From: Bacteroidales bacterium
GTDB taxonomy: Bacteria > Bacteroidota > Bacteroidia > Bacteroidales > UBA3824
DNA length: 64,000 nt
Direction of reading: 5' to 3'
Assembly (NCBI GenBank): GCA_024413595.1
Contig: JAKSUC010000009.1
Span: forward strand, 1 to 64,000
In this document: positions 44,409 through 54,187 of the stretch, piece by piece
Position numbering within the stretch: position 1 is the first letter of the stretch
Layout of the letters: every line of letters starts with the position of its first letter
Notes under the pieces: model-generated
Database searches by the model: none
The model's input: only the letters and a program-made list of their open reading frames with translations
What the model was told of the DNA's origin: nothing
Program-made: the position numbers and the translations under genes

Positions 44409-45368
44409 ATGATAAAAGTTGGAATTATTGGTGCTGCAGGTTACACTGGCGGTGAACTACTTAGAATATTAACATATCATCCTGAAGTTGAAATAGTTTG
44501 GGCTGTTAGCCGAAGCAATGCAGGAAATCATTTTTATGATGTTCATGCAGATTTGTTTGGTGATACCGACAAAGTTTTTGTTGAAAAACCAGGAGAAAAA
44601 GCAGACGTAGTATTTTTCTGTACATCACATGGCGAAACAGGAAAATTATTAGCAGAATATAATTTTGATAAAGACGTTAAAATCATTGATTTAACAAACG
44701 AATTTCGTGTTAATAATACAGAATTTGTTTATGGATTACCAGAAATAAATCGTGAACAAATAAAAAAAGCAACCAAAATAGCAAATCCGGGTTGTTTTGC
44801 AACATGTATTCAACTTGCTTTAGTTCCAGCACTTAAAGCAGGAATTATAAAATCAGATATTAATGTTTCAGCCATAACAGGAAGTACAGGAGCAGGAGTA
44901 AAACTCTCAGCAACAAGTCATTTTAGCTGGAGAAACAATAACATGTCGGTTTATAAAGCATTTACACACCAACATTTAGCAGAAATTAATCAAACCAAAG
45001 ATCTTTTAGATCCAAAACTACAACGACCAATCCACTTTATACCATATCGTGGCGATTTTTCTCGTGGAATTATAGCTTCAGTATATTTTACATGCGATAA
45101 ATCACAAGAAGAAGTTGAAAAAATATATTCAGAATATTATCAAAATGAACCATTTACACATTATTACAACGGAAATTTATATTTAAAACAAGTTGTAAAT
45201 ACAAACAAGTGTATAGTTTCAGTAAAAAAAGAAGGCGACCAAGTTTTGGTTCAAAGTGTAATTGATAATCTAGTAAAAGGAGCAGTAGGACAAGCTACTG
45301 AAAATATGAACCTAATGTTTGGTTTAGACGAAAAATGTGGTTTAAAATTAAAACCATCAGCTTTCTAA
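44409..45368 (+). CDS. argC: N-acetyl-gamma-glutamyl-phosphate reductase
   Basis: A 319-residue ArgC. Rossmann start MIKVGIIGAAGYTGGELL, catalytic cysteine in NPGCFATC (about 130), and histidine region HFIPYRGDFSRGI. The frame is open upstream through the terminator, so the ATG at 44409 directly before the NADP-binding motif is used. Third step of arginine biosynthesis, reducing the acylglutamyl phosphate made by ArgB. Confidence 0.96.
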   Translation: MIKVGIIGAAGYTGGELLRILTYHPEVEIVWAVSRSNAGNHFYDVHADLFGDTDKVFVEKPGEKADVVFFCTSHGETGKLLAEYNFDKDVKIIDLTNEFRVNNTEFVYGLPEINREQIKKATKIANPGCFATCIQLALVPALKAGIIKSDINVSAITGSTGAGVKLSATSHFSWRNNNMSVYKAFTHQHLAEINQTKDLLDPKLQRPIHFIPYRGDFSRGIIASVYFTCDKSQEEVEKIYSEYYQNEPFTHYYNGNLYLKQVVNTNKCIVSVKKEGDQVLVQSVIDNLVKGAVGQATENMNLMFGLDEKCGLKLKPSAF

Positions 45369-45395
45369 TTGTTTAATTTTTAAGAATTTACAAAA

Positions 45396-46538
45396 ATGCA
45401 CACATTCGAAGTATATAAAGTATATCCAATCAGTATTGTAAAAGCAAAAGGTTGCGAACTTACAGACTCTGAAGGAAAAAAATATCTTGACTTTTATGGA
45501 GGTCACGGAGTAATTAGCATTGGACATTGCCAAGACGACTATGTAAAAGGAGTTGCAGAACAACTATCAACATTGGGATTTTATTCAAATTCAGTTCAAA
45601 TACCACAACAAGAAGAACTAGCAATTCATTTAACAAAAATTTCAGGTTACACAGATTATAAATTATTTTTATGTAACTCAGGAGCAGAAGCAAACGAAAA
45701 TGCTTTAAAATTAGCGTCTTTCTACACAAATAGAAGTAAAGTAATAGCATTTAAACATAGTTTTCACGGACGTACATCATTAGCAGTAGCCGTTACAGAC
45801 AATCCAAAAATACAAGCACCAGTAAACGAAACAGATAAAGTATTATGGGCAGAACTTAACAACATTGAAAGTGTTAAAGCTTTGATGGATAATGACGTAG
45901 CTGCTGTTATAATAGAAGGAATTCAAGGAGTAGGTGGTGTTCAAATGCCAACAACAGAATTTATGAAACAATTAAGAGAACTATGTACACAAAATGGTTC
46001 ATTATTAATTGTTGACGAAATTCAAAGTGGTTATGGTCGTACAGGAAAATTCTTTGCACATCAACATCATGATGTAAAAGCAGATATTATAAGTATGGCC
46101 AAAGGAATTGCTAACGGATTTCCTGTTGGAGCAATTTTGATTAATCCTGAAATCAAAGCTGTATTTGGAATGTTAGGAACCACATTTGGAGGCAATCACC
46201 TTGGCTGTAGAGCTGCAATCGAAACAGTAAAAGTTATGGAAAAAAATAACTATGTTGAAAATGCAGCAAAAATGGGTAAATATTTAAAAGAAAAACTTTC
46301 TTTAAATAAAGAAATAAAAGATTTACGTGGAGAAGGTCTTATTATTGGTGTTGAACCCAAAGGAAATGCCTCAGAACTTCGTGATAAACTATTATTTGAT
46401 TATCATATATTTACAGGTTTTTCAGGAAGTGTAAACACAATTAGATTAATTCCACCATTGTGTATCACAAAAAAAGAAGCTGATATGTTTATAGAAGCAT
46501 TCTTTAAAGCAACCAATCAACCATTACCTACAAAATAA
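45396..46538 (+). CDS. argD: Acetylornithine (acylornithine) aminotransferase
   Basis: A 380-residue class III aminotransferase. LFLCNSGAEANENALKLA, FKHSFHGRTSLAVAVTDNPK, IVDEIQSGYGRTGKFFAHQ and the PLP lysine in SMAKGIANGFPVGA are all present. Shorter than E. coli ArgD by about 25 residues but complete. Between argC and argB, so it forms N-acylornithine from the semialdehyde. Confidence 0.94.
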   Translation: MHTFEVYKVYPISIVKAKGCELTDSEGKKYLDFYGGHGVISIGHCQDDYVKGVAEQLSTLGFYSNSVQIPQQEELAIHLTKISGYTDYKLFLCNSGAEANENALKLASFYTNRSKVIAFKHSFHGRTSLAVAVTDNPKIQAPVNETDKVLWAELNNIESVKALMDNDVAAVIIEGIQGVGGVQMPTTEFMKQLRELCTQNGSLLIVDEIQSGYGRTGKFFAHQHHDVKADIISMAKGIANGFPVGAILINPEIKAVFGMLGTTFGGNHLGCRAAIETVKVMEKNNYVENAAKMGKYLKEKLSLNKEIKDLRGEGLIIGVEPKGNASELRDKLLFDYHIFTGFSGSVNTIRLIPPLCITKKEADMFIEAFFKATNQPLPTK

Positions 46539-46547
46539 TTTTCTATT

Positions 46548-47339
46548 ATGGAAGAAATAAATATTGTAAAAGTTGGCGGAAAAGTAATTGACAACGAAGA
46601 TGCACGAAACGAATTTCTTGCACGACTTTCAAAAATAAAAAAGAACATAATTCTTGTTCATGGAGGCGGAAAGGTTGCAAATCAGATACTTTCAAGTATG
46701 GGAATTGAACCTAAAATGATTAATGGTCGTCGTATAACAGATGAAGAAACATTAAAAGTTGTAACAATGGTTTACGCCGGATTAATCAATAAAACCATAA
46801 CAGCAAAACTTAATTCATTGAACCGTAAATCAGTAGGAATTTCGGGAGTAGACGGAATATTGTTAGATGCAGTAAAACGTCCAGTTAAAGATATAGATTA
46901 TGGTTTTGCAGGAGATATAACATCAGAAGGAGTTAATGCTCAACTACTTATTGATTTAGTAAAATCAGGCTATACACCAGTTATTGCAACAATAGCAGCT
47001 GATAAAAACGCACAACTTTTAAATATAAATGCCGACACTGTAGCATCAACATTAGCAGCAGGTTTAGCAAAATTTGTTAAAACAAATCTTTATTTCTGTT
47101 TTGAGAAAAAAGGAGTTTTAATGAATGCAGAAGATGATAATAGTGTAATTCCAAATTTAAACAAAGTTAATTATCCTGAATTGTCATCCAAAGGAATTTT
47201 CTCAGAAGGAATGATACCAAAACTTGAAAATGCCTTTAAAACAATAGATAAAGGAGTTAACAAAGTTATAATTGGAAATAGCAACGACGTAGAACAATTT
47301 TTTGAAGAAAATCATGCAGGAACCCTCATTAGCAAATAA
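46548..47339 (+). CDS. argB: N-acetylglutamate kinase
   Basis: A 263-residue amino-acid kinase: VKVGGKVIDNED at the start (lysine of the phosphate loop), ILVHGGGKVANQILSSMGI with the glycine-rich phosphate-binding turn, NGRRITDEET, GISGVDGILLDAV and the nucleotide site NINADTVASTLAAGLA. The C-terminal lysine region EGMIPKLENAFK is also present. No N-terminal helix, which in arginine-inhibited kinases mediates hexamerisation, so feedback control by arginine is less likely (inferred). Its last 26 bases overlap the start of the deacylase gene. Confidence 0.94.
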   Translation: MEEINIVKVGGKVIDNEDARNEFLARLSKIKKNIILVHGGGKVANQILSSMGIEPKMINGRRITDEETLKVVTMVYAGLINKTITAKLNSLNRKSVGISGVDGILLDAVKRPVKDIDYGFAGDITSEGVNAQLLIDLVKSGYTPVIATIAADKNAQLLNINADTVASTLAAGLAKFVKTNLYFCFEKKGVLMNAEDDNSVIPNLNKVNYPELSSKGIFSEGMIPKLENAFKTIDKGVNKVIIGNSNDVEQFFEENHAGTLISK

Positions 47340-48399
47340 ACTTACAGATGAAGGTATCGAATTGCTTAAAAATCTGATTTCTACACCTTCAACAAGTAAA
47401 AACGAAGACAAAACAGCAGAATTACTAGTTAACTATTTCAAAAAACATGGAGTTGAAAAAGTTGAACGTGTAATAAATAACGTTTGGGCAGTAAACAAAT
47501 ATTTTGATGAGAAAAAACCATCAATACTTCTAAATTCTCATCACGATACAGTTTTACCTTCAAAAAGTTATACACGAGATCCATTTAGTCCAACAGTTGA
47601 AAATGGAATTTTATATGGATTAGGAAGTAATGATGCAGGAGGACCATTAATAAATTTGCTTACAACATTTCTTTATTTTTATGATAAAGAAAATTTGCCA
47701 TACAATTTTGTAATATGTTTATCAGCCGAAGAAGAAAATTCTGGAGTAAATGGGATTTCAGCAGTAATTAACACATTACCCAAATGTGAATTTGCAGTAG
47801 TAGGCGAACCAACATGTATGGAAATGTCTGTTGCAGAAAAAGGTATTCTTGTACTTGATTGTATTGCAAAAGGAAAAGCAGGACATGCAGCTCGAAACAA
47901 TGGTATCAATGCAATTTATAAAGCAATAGATGACATCAATTGGTTTAGAACTTACAAATTTGAAAAAGTATCACCATGGCTAGGCGAAGTTAAATGTACA
48001 GTAACAGGAGTAAATGCAGGAACATTGCATAATGTAATACCAGAAGCATGTAACTATATGGTTGACGTACGTTTAACAGAAAAATACACACATGAAGAAG
48101 CATTAGAATTAATTCAAAAAGCATTACCAAATTCAGAAATAAAACCACGTAGTTTTAGATTACGCAGTTCACAAATAGATGTAAATCATAAATTTGTACA
48201 ATGCGCAAAAAACATGGGTTTTAACTTATTTGGTTCTCCAACCACAAGTGATAGAGCATTTATACCATATCAATCGGTAAAAATGGGACCTGGCGATAGC
48301 AATCGTTCTCATACAGCCGATGAATATATTCTTTTGTCAGAAATAACCGAAGGAGTTCAAAAAACAATAAATTTATTTGAAAACTTTTTCGGAATATAA
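47314..48399 (+). CDS. argE: M20-family deacylase (ArgE-like)
   Basis: A 361-residue M20 metallopeptidase/deacylase. Metal ligands: NSHHDTVLP, YGLGSNDAGGPLINLL, SAEEENSG (Glu-Glu pair), VVGEPTCMEM and the late GPGDSNRSHTADEY histidine. In this cluster it should remove the acyl group from N-acylornithine; the succinyl/acetyl preference is not readable. The ATG inside the end of argB (47314) gives a family-typical N-terminus and translational coupling. Last gene of the cluster, ended by a clear terminator; an ornithine carbamoyltransferase gene is not in the window. Confidence 0.92.
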   Translation: MQEPSLANKLTDEGIELLKNLISTPSTSKNEDKTAELLVNYFKKHGVEKVERVINNVWAVNKYFDEKKPSILLNSHHDTVLPSKSYTRDPFSPTVENGILYGLGSNDAGGPLINLLTTFLYFYDKENLPYNFVICLSAEEENSGVNGISAVINTLPKCEFAVVGEPTCMEMSVAEKGILVLDCIAKGKAGHAARNNGINAIYKAIDDINWFRTYKFEKVSPWLGEVKCTVTGVNAGTLHNVIPEACNYMVDVRLTEKYTHEEALELIQKALPNSEIKPRSFRLRSSQIDVNHKFVQCAKNMGFNLFGSPTTSDRAFIPYQSVKMGPGDSNRSHTADEYILLSEITEGVQKTINLFENFFGI

Positions 48400-48432
48400 A
48401 ATATTTTTTGGTTCCCTTATGATTTGATTTTT

Positions 48433-48469
48433 GGGCATTTCGAATTTAATGAAATGCCCTTTTTTTTTG
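48433..48469 (+). terminator. Terminator of the arginine cluster
   Basis: GGGCATTTC and GAAATGCCC around a nine-base loop, followed by nine T. Confidence 0.93.
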
Positions 48470-48612
48470 TTTTAATAATTAAAACTAAATTATAATGATT
48501 AAAGTATAATTTTTTCACAGATAATAATAGAAAAATATTTTGAGATAATTTTAAATATGTATAAATTTGAAAATAATTGTTATAAATTATAATTAAACTA
48601 AAATTTAATATT

Positions 48613-49032
48613 ATGAAATACATAGGAACTTACAAAGCTGTAAAAGCAGCAAAACTAATTGAAGGACAGGGTTTTGTATTTGAAGAAATAAACAAAATGC
48701 TCTCAGAAACCACAGATCCTGGACAAAAACACACATTAGAACAAACAGCTAGAACATTATTAATTGTAGACGAAAACGCAAACATTAATAACGCAATGGA
48801 AATTCCTTCAGGAACTCCTGCTGAAGAAATTGAAAAAGCTAAAAGTAGAGGAATGATTATTACAGAAGATGGAAAATTCATAATCACAAAACAAAACAAA
48901 GGAAAAATCGAAAACAATGAACTTTACTTTTATGAACCAACCAAGTTTCTTGCTGGTACAGAATGGGTAAAAATCAGCACAGATAAAGAAGATGAACTCA
49001 ACCTCGTTACCACTATATACAAAAAAATCTAA
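48613..49032 (+). CDS. Hypothetical soluble protein
   Basis: A 139-residue protein of unknown family. N-terminal MKYIGTYKAVKAAKLIEGQGF and EEINKMLSETTDPGQKHTLEQTARTLL are helical; the second half is Lys/Glu rich beta structure (GMIITEDGKFIITKQNKGKIEN...LYFYEPTKFLAGTEWVKI). No signal peptide and no catalytic motif. Monocistronic, between the arginine terminator and a stem-loop shared with the convergent lamin-tail gene. Confidence 0.65.
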   Translation: MKYIGTYKAVKAAKLIEGQGFVFEEINKMLSETTDPGQKHTLEQTARTLLIVDENANINNAMEIPSGTPAEEIEKAKSRGMIITEDGKFIITKQNKGKIENNELYFYEPTKFLAGTEWVKISTDKEDELNLVTTIYKKI

Positions 49033-49082
49033 GATAAAATATAGTGATTTTTACAATTAGACAAAAACTTAGAATATAATTA

Positions 49083-49148
49083 TACCAAAGTAAAAAACAT
49101 AATAATTGATAAGATAAAATTCAAATATAATTGTTTTCTACTTTGGTA
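49083..49148. terminator. Long stem-loop between convergent genes
   Basis: TACCAAAGTA and TACTTTGGTA extend inward to a 16-17 bp stem with one mismatch; the loop is AT-rich. It may end transcription from both sides, though no long T-run is attached. Confidence 0.5.
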
Positions 49149-49191
49149 TTTAACATTTAAAAACAAACGAAAATTGCGTGACATATATTTA

Positions 49192-50973
49192 TTACAACCC
49201 ATTTGAAATTACACAAGTTTTTTTATATTCCTTTAAATATCCATTAGGTTTGTAAACACGTATATATACAACATAAATACCTGATAAACAAAGATTTTCA
49301 TTATCATTTTTACCATTCCAAGAAAATATTTGATTAGATGAAATGTTTTGATTAACAGCAATAACCTTTTTTAAAATTCCATTACTATCAAAAATTTTTA
49401 TGTCTACAAAATATTCATCACTATCATAATTAAAAACTATTTGTAATTCATTATTATCATAATCAGAATTAGGTTTAAATAATTCATTTATGATAGAAAT
49501 GTCATTTTTTGAATTTTCAAAAACATCATCATTATTATCCAAAATTGAAAAATTACTATTTTCAACGCCAGGCGTGCCTCCAGACCAATTAATTGATGCT
49601 TTCCAATTATTAGGTAAATTTTTATAAGGATTAATTCGTTCAATAGAATAACCGCCAGAAGATTTTTCTGAATTATTATACATTGATTTATTGTATGTTA
49701 CCGAGTCAACAACAAAATCGAAAGGTGTTAATAATTGTAATGTACGATTAGAAAGAATTAATTTTGTATCATCTTTATAATTAACAATTTTACCATAAGT
49801 TGATAAACTATCATATTTTGATAAAATCAAATATTCACCACCATGTAAACTAATTTTTGGAAATAAAAAACTATAACTACCTAAATAAAAAGAATAATTT
49901 GTCAAATTAAAAGTTTGATCAGTTGTATTAAAAAGTTCAATATATTTAACAGTAGGAAGTCCAAAAGGTTTAGGATCTATATCACACATAATCTCATTTA
50001 TCACAATATCACCAAAATCTGCAAAATAAATAGTTGTATCATAAGGTTTAATTAACGAATTATCAACATGGAGCAAATTATTGATTTTTAAAGATAATTC
50101 TGTTTGTTTAAGAGATTTAGGATTTAAAAATAAAGAAATATAATTATTATAAAATTTTACAGAGTCAGGATTATGTCCGTTAATAGAATAATTTTTAAGA
50201 TTATAAACTGAATTTAAATTAATTCTACCATTAAAATAAGCATTAATTGTTTTATTATCAATGATTTCTACACTATCAAATTTTGTTTCAAAAGTATTTC
50301 CAGTTAAATTGAAATTAAATTTTGAAACATAAACAGAAAAAGCATTATGACCATATTTGTTATGTTTATAAATAACAGAAAACCAATTAGCAATATAAAT
50401 ATTATTATTCAGTTCAGAATAAATAATAGAGTCGTTTAAAGACCAAATACCATTAGAAGTTCTTGAAATATTGATATTTATATTATTAGATTTAGATTTA
50501 AAAAAAAGGTTAGTAGTTGCTAAAATATTTGTATTTTTTCCATCAAATTCTAACAAACATAATTGAGAATAATCACCTGTTTTTAAACCAGTTCCAATAC
50601 CTAAACCTTTAAAATTAGAAGTTTGTGGCAAAGTATCATTACTAATTAAAATAATCTTCCAATTATTTGTTGATGAATTATTTACCGAAGTTTGAATATT
50701 AAAATTCCATTCAATAGTTCCAGTTTCAGGAACCAAATTATTTATTTGTTTAGAAATAAAATCAGTACCACTAATAGTAGAAGTATCAATCAACAATAAA
50801 TTATAATTAGATGTATCAATATAATTAATCCATTTTTTAGAATTATAATCATTCCAAAAATTAACATTCATAAAATTATTGTCAACATAATCAATTGATT
50901 GAGCAAAAAAATAAGAACTCTTTAAAAATAAAAAAATAAAAATAACTAAAAATTTAAAATTTATATTAATCAT
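49192..50973 (-). CDS. Secreted lamin-tail-domain protein with FlgD-like C-terminus
   Basis: A 593-residue exported protein: signal peptide (INFKFLVIFIFLFLKSSYFFAQ), N-terminal beta-rich region (about 25-300, lectin-like: WNFNIQTSVNNSSTNNWKI), a lamin-tail domain (about 330-455; DIVINEIMCDIDPKPFG, VKYIELFNTTDQTFNLTNYSF, SGGYSIERINPYKNLPNNWKAS, SGGTPGVENS) and a C-terminal Ig-like domain of the FlgD/gliding-associated type (FDSNGILKKVIAVNQN, FSWNGKNDNENLCLSGIYVVYIRV, about 520-590). Such ends occur in proteins exported and attached to the surface in Bacteroidetes. Its PatB neighbour is 4 bases upstream, though a functional link is not obvious. Confidence 0.8.
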   Translation of the reverse strand: MININFKFLVIFIFLFLKSSYFFAQSIDYVDNNFMNVNFWNDYNSKKWINYIDTSNYNLLLIDTSTISGTDFISKQINNLVPETGTIEWNFNIQTSVNNSSTNNWKIILISNDTLPQTSNFKGLGIGTGLKTGDYSQLCLLEFDGKNTNILATTNLFFKSKSNNININISRTSNGIWSLNDSIIYSELNNNIYIANWFSVIYKHNKYGHNAFSVYVSKFNFNLTGNTFETKFDSVEIIDNKTINAYFNGRINLNSVYNLKNYSINGHNPDSVKFYNNYISLFLNPKSLKQTELSLKINNLLHVDNSLIKPYDTTIYFADFGDIVINEIMCDIDPKPFGLPTVKYIELFNTTDQTFNLTNYSFYLGSYSFLFPKISLHGGEYLILSKYDSLSTYGKIVNYKDDTKLILSNRTLQLLTPFDFVVDSVTYNKSMYNNSEKSSGGYSIERINPYKNLPNNWKASINWSGGTPGVENSNFSILDNNDDVFENSKNDISIINELFKPNSDYDNNELQIVFNYDSDEYFVDIKIFDSNGILKKVIAVNQNISSNQIFSWNGKNDNENLCLSGIYVVYIRVYKPNGYLKEYKKTCVISNGL

Positions 50974-50977
50974 AAAA

Positions 50978-52168
50978 TCAATTATTTAAAGCATTAGCTA
51001 TATTTTCAAGAGCATTAAGCAACATAGATTTAGGACAACCAATATTAATGCGTTGAAAACCAGCACCACCACTACCAAAATCTACTCCAGAATTTAAAGC
51101 AACCCCACATTTATTAACAAAAAAATCTTTAAGAACATCATTGTCACAAGAAATTTGAGAACAATCAAGCCAATTTAAAAAAGTAGCTTGCGATTTAGTA
51201 ACTTTAATTTGAGGAATATATTTATTAACAAAATCATTTAAAAATAAATAATTGTTATAAATATACTTAACTAATTGATTTTCCCATTCTTGCCCATTAC
51301 GATAAGCAGCATTTTGAGCAGTAACCCCCATGATATTTGAAATCATCAAATGAAGTTCGCTTTGCTTTTTAATAAATTGTCTTCTAATTTTAGCATTAGG
51401 AATAATGCAATATGCACAATTTAAACCTGCTATATTAAAAGTTTTACTAGCAGAAAAAATAGTAATGGAATTTTGTTCAATTTGTTGATTAATAGAGAAA
51501 AGCGGAGTATATTTTTCACCAGGATAAACAATATCACAATGAATAGCATCTTCAATAATAATTTTATCAGAATTAAAATTATTAGTAAAAATATTCGAAA
51601 TATTTACAATTTCATTAGTATTCCAAATACGCCCAACAGGATTATGAGGATTACAAATAATCATCATTTTATTATCCGGATTTATTGCAATATCTTGAAT
51701 ATCATTAAAATCTATAGAAAAAGAGCCATCTAAATTTCTAATAAGATTATTTTCAACTAAACGACGATTATTACCAACAATAGTTTCGGCAAAAGGTCCA
51801 TAAACAGGAGGCTGAATAACAACACCTTGATTATCATTAGAAAAAGCATAAACACAAATAGCTAAAGCAGGCACAACACCAGGCACTTGCACAATCCAAT
51901 CACGATGAACAACAACACCATATTTTTTTTGCATACGCTTATTAATCAAATTATAAAAATCTTCACCACATAAAGTATAAGAAAAAATAGGATGTTTTAA
52001 ACGATTATACATTTCATCAATAACACATTTAGGAGTAGCAAATTCCATATCAGCCACCCATAAAGGAATTAAATCAGATTTACCGAAAAGTTTTTTCATC
52101 ATATCATATTTAAAACTATCGGTATTATAACGATTAATAATTTGATCAAAATCGAAAACTTTGCACAT
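50978..52168 (-). CDS. MalY/PatB-type C-S lyase (cystathionine beta-lyase)
   Basis: A 396-residue PLP enzyme of the MalY/PatB group: MCKVFDFDQIINRYNTDSFKYD, SDLIPLWVADMEFATP, the family's YGPFAETIVGNNRR, ICNPHNPVGRIWNTNEI, and PLP lysine in IFSASKTFNIAGLNCAY. It cleaves cystathionine or cysteine with release of a thiol or sulfide, ammonia and pyruvate. Upstream of the lamin-tail gene in the same direction; cysK for cysteine synthesis lies some 5 kb away. Full length. Confidence 0.92.
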   Translation of the reverse strand: MCKVFDFDQIINRYNTDSFKYDMMKKLFGKSDLIPLWVADMEFATPKCVIDEMYNRLKHPIFSYTLCGEDFYNLINKRMQKKYGVVVHRDWIVQVPGVVPALAICVYAFSNDNQGVVIQPPVYGPFAETIVGNNRRLVENNLIRNLDGSFSIDFNDIQDIAINPDNKMMIICNPHNPVGRIWNTNEIVNISNIFTNNFNSDKIIIEDAIHCDIVYPGEKYTPLFSINQQIEQNSITIFSASKTFNIAGLNCAYCIIPNAKIRRQFIKKQSELHLMISNIMGVTAQNAAYRNGQEWENQLVKYIYNNYLFLNDFVNKYIPQIKVTKSQATFLNWLDCSQISCDNDVLKDFFVNKCGVALNSGVDFGSGGAGFQRINIGCPKSMLLNALENIANALNN

Positions 52169-52274
52169 AATAAAAAAAAATTAATGCTTAAAATTACAGC
52201 AATATTAAAACAAATAAAAGATTAAATCAATATGATTTTTGAAAAAATAAGAGCGAAATAATTCAAAAAATTTA

Positions 52275-52282
52275 TATATTTG
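52275..52282 (+). promoter_or_regulatory. Promoter -7 box of the NifU-like/GGGtGRT operon
   Basis: TATATTTG matches TAnnTTTG, about 98 bases before the start. The leader then carries a short palindrome GATTATT-ATT-AATAATC at 52312. Confidence 0.6.
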
Positions 52283-52379
52283 CAACGTGACAGAAAATTA
52301 GTGATAATAAACGATTATTATTAATAATCTGATAATACAAGAAAAAAAATAAATAAAAAATACAATTTTAATTGTTATT

Positions 52380-53072
52380 ATGATTTACACAAACGAAGTG
52401 CAACACATGTGTTGTGTTGCAAAAGGCGCAAACCACGCCAATGCACCAATACCTGAAGAAGGACAATGGGTGCATGTAAAAGAAATCAAAGACGTATCAG
52501 GTCTTACACACGGTATTGGCTGGTGCGCACCACAACAAGGTTGTTGCAAATTAACATTAAATGTTAAAGAAGGCATCATCGAAGAAGCATTGGTAGAAAC
52601 ACTAGGTTGCTCAGGTATGACCCACTCAGCAGCTATGGCATCAGAAATTTTACCAGGAAAAACTTTATTAGAAGCATTAAATACTGACTTAGTATGCGAC
52701 GCTATCAACACAGCAATGCGTGAATTATTCTTACAAATAGTTTACGGTCGTACACAATCAGCTTTCTCAGAAGGCGGATTACCAGTAGGTGGTTCTCTTG
52801 AAGATTTAGGTAAAAACTTACGTAGCCAAGTTGGAACAATGTACGGTACCAAAGCAAAAGGTAGCCGTTACCTAGAAATGACCGAAGGTTATTGTACAAA
52901 AATGGCTTTGGATTCAAACAACGAAGTTATTGGTTACGAATTTGTAAACCTAGGTAAATTAATGGACGCACTAAAAGGCGGTGCAACAGGACCAGAAGCT
53001 ATCGAAAAAGCTAAAGGAACATACGGCCGTTTTAAAGATGCAGTTAAATATATTGACCCACGTAAAGAATAA
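52380..53072 (+). CDS. NifU-like Fe-S scaffold domain protein, partner of GGGtGRT
   Basis: A 230-residue cytoplasmic protein annotated in related genomes as iron-sulfur cluster assembly scaffold. The N-terminal MIYTNEVQHMCCV start, IGWCAPQQGCCKLTL and ETLGCSGMTHSAAMASEILPG (NifU-like GCG motif region) give cysteines C11, C12, C49, C55, C56 and C77, and C105 and C172 follow, more than a standard scaffold. It is well above NifU/IscU length (about 130) because of a C-terminal extension with YGTKAKGSRYLEMTEGYCTKMAL. The codons used are regular and G+C-richer than neighbours, as in highly expressed genes. It is paired with the GGGtGRT gene 8 bases downstream, a partnership common in anaerobes but with no settled reaction. 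Confidence 0.83.
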   Translation: MIYTNEVQHMCCVAKGANHANAPIPEEGQWVHVKEIKDVSGLTHGIGWCAPQQGCCKLTLNVKEGIIEEALVETLGCSGMTHSAAMASEILPGKTLLEALNTDLVCDAINTAMRELFLQIVYGRTQSAFSEGGLPVGGSLEDLGKNLRSQVGTMYGTKAKGSRYLEMTEGYCTKMALDSNNEVIGYEFVNLGKLMDALKGGATGPEAIEKAKGTYGRFKDAVKYIDPRKE

Positions 53073-53080
53073 TAAACGAA

Positions 53081-54076
53081 ATGGCATTATTTGAAAGCTA
53101 TGAGCGTCGTATTAATCAGATTAATGCAGCTCTAAATAAATATGGTATCAAAGATATCGACGAAGCAAAAGCAATTTGTGCAGCAAAAGGTCTTGATCCT
53201 TACAAAATGTGTGAAGACACACAAAAAATTTGCTTTGAAAATGCAAAGTGGGCATACGTTGTAGGTGCTGCCATTGCAATAAAAAAAGGTTGTAAAAATG
53301 CAGCAGATGCAGCAGAAGCAATTGGAGAAGGTCTTCAAGCATTCTGTATCCCTGGTTCAGTAGCTGATGATCGTAAAGTAGGTTTAGGCCACGGTAACTT
53401 AGCAGCACGTTTACTTCGTGAAGAAACAGAATGTTTTGCATTCTTAGCAGGTCACGAGTCATACGCAGCAGCTGAAGGTGCTATCAAAATTGCTGAAATG
53501 GCAAACAAAGTACGTAAAAAACCTTTACGCGTAATTCTTAACGGTCTTGGAAAAGATGCAGCAAAAATTATTTCTCGTATCAATGGTTTCACATACGTTC
53601 AAACAGAATTTGACTACTTTACAGGTGAAGTAAAAATCATTTCTGAAACAAAATATTCAGATGGTGTTCGTGGTGGCGTTCGTTGCTACGGTGCAAATGA
53701 TGTTCGTGAAGGTGTTGCAATTATGCACAAAGAAGGTGTAGACGTATCAATCACTGGTAACTCTACAAACCCAACACGTTTCCAACATCCAGTTGCAGGT
53801 ACATACAAAAAAGAATGTATCCTTCAAGGTAAAAAATACTTCTCAGTTGCATCAGGAGGAGGTACAGGACGTACACTTCACCCAGACAACATGGCAGCAG
53901 GTCCAGCTTCTTATGGTATGACCGACACAATGGGACGTATGCACTCAGATGCTCAATTCGCAGGTTCATCATCAGTTCCAGCTCACGTTGAAATGATGGG
54001 ATTCTTAGGAATGGGTAACAACCCAATGGTTGGTGCTTCAGTTGCTGTTGCAGTTGCTGTTGCTCAAGCTATGTAA
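53081..54076 (+). CDS. GGGtGRT protein
   Basis: A 331-residue conserved protein named after its motif, seen as SVASGGGTGRTLHPDN near 259. Other strongly conserved stretches: CIPGSVADDRKVGLGHGNLAARLL, GHESYAAAEGA, NGLGKDAAKIISRINGF, SITGNSTNPTRFQHPVAGTYKKE and MGRMHSDAQFAGSSSVPAHVEMMGFLG. Eight or so Cys, Asp and His residues suggest a metal-dependent enzyme, but the activity is not known. It is always the partner of the NifU-like gene here preceding it, which points to a metallocluster-dependent enzyme with a dedicated scaffold (inference). A strong terminator follows. Confidence 0.9.
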   Translation: MALFESYERRINQINAALNKYGIKDIDEAKAICAAKGLDPYKMCEDTQKICFENAKWAYVVGAAIAIKKGCKNAADAAEAIGEGLQAFCIPGSVADDRKVGLGHGNLAARLLREETECFAFLAGHESYAAAEGAIKIAEMANKVRKKPLRVILNGLGKDAAKIISRINGFTYVQTEFDYFTGEVKIISETKYSDGVRGGVRCYGANDVREGVAIMHKEGVDVSITGNSTNPTRFQHPVAGTYKKECILQGKKYFSVASGGGTGRTLHPDNMAAGPASYGMTDTMGRMHSDAQFAGSSSVPAHVEMMGFLGMGNNPMVGASVAVAVAVAQAM

Positions 54077-54102
54077 TTTAGTTTTTTACTAAATAATAAT
54101 TT

Positions 54103-54134
54103 AACCGTGTAGAAATTCTACACGGTTTTTTTTG
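54103..54134 (+). terminator. Terminator after the GGGtGRT gene
   Basis: AACCGTGTAGAA and TTCTACACGGTT separated by a single base, followed by eight T. Very stable. Confidence 0.93.
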
Positions 54135-54187
54135 TCAAGAAATTTTTATTTACAAACAATAATATTAACTAAGTTAAAGCCAATTCA

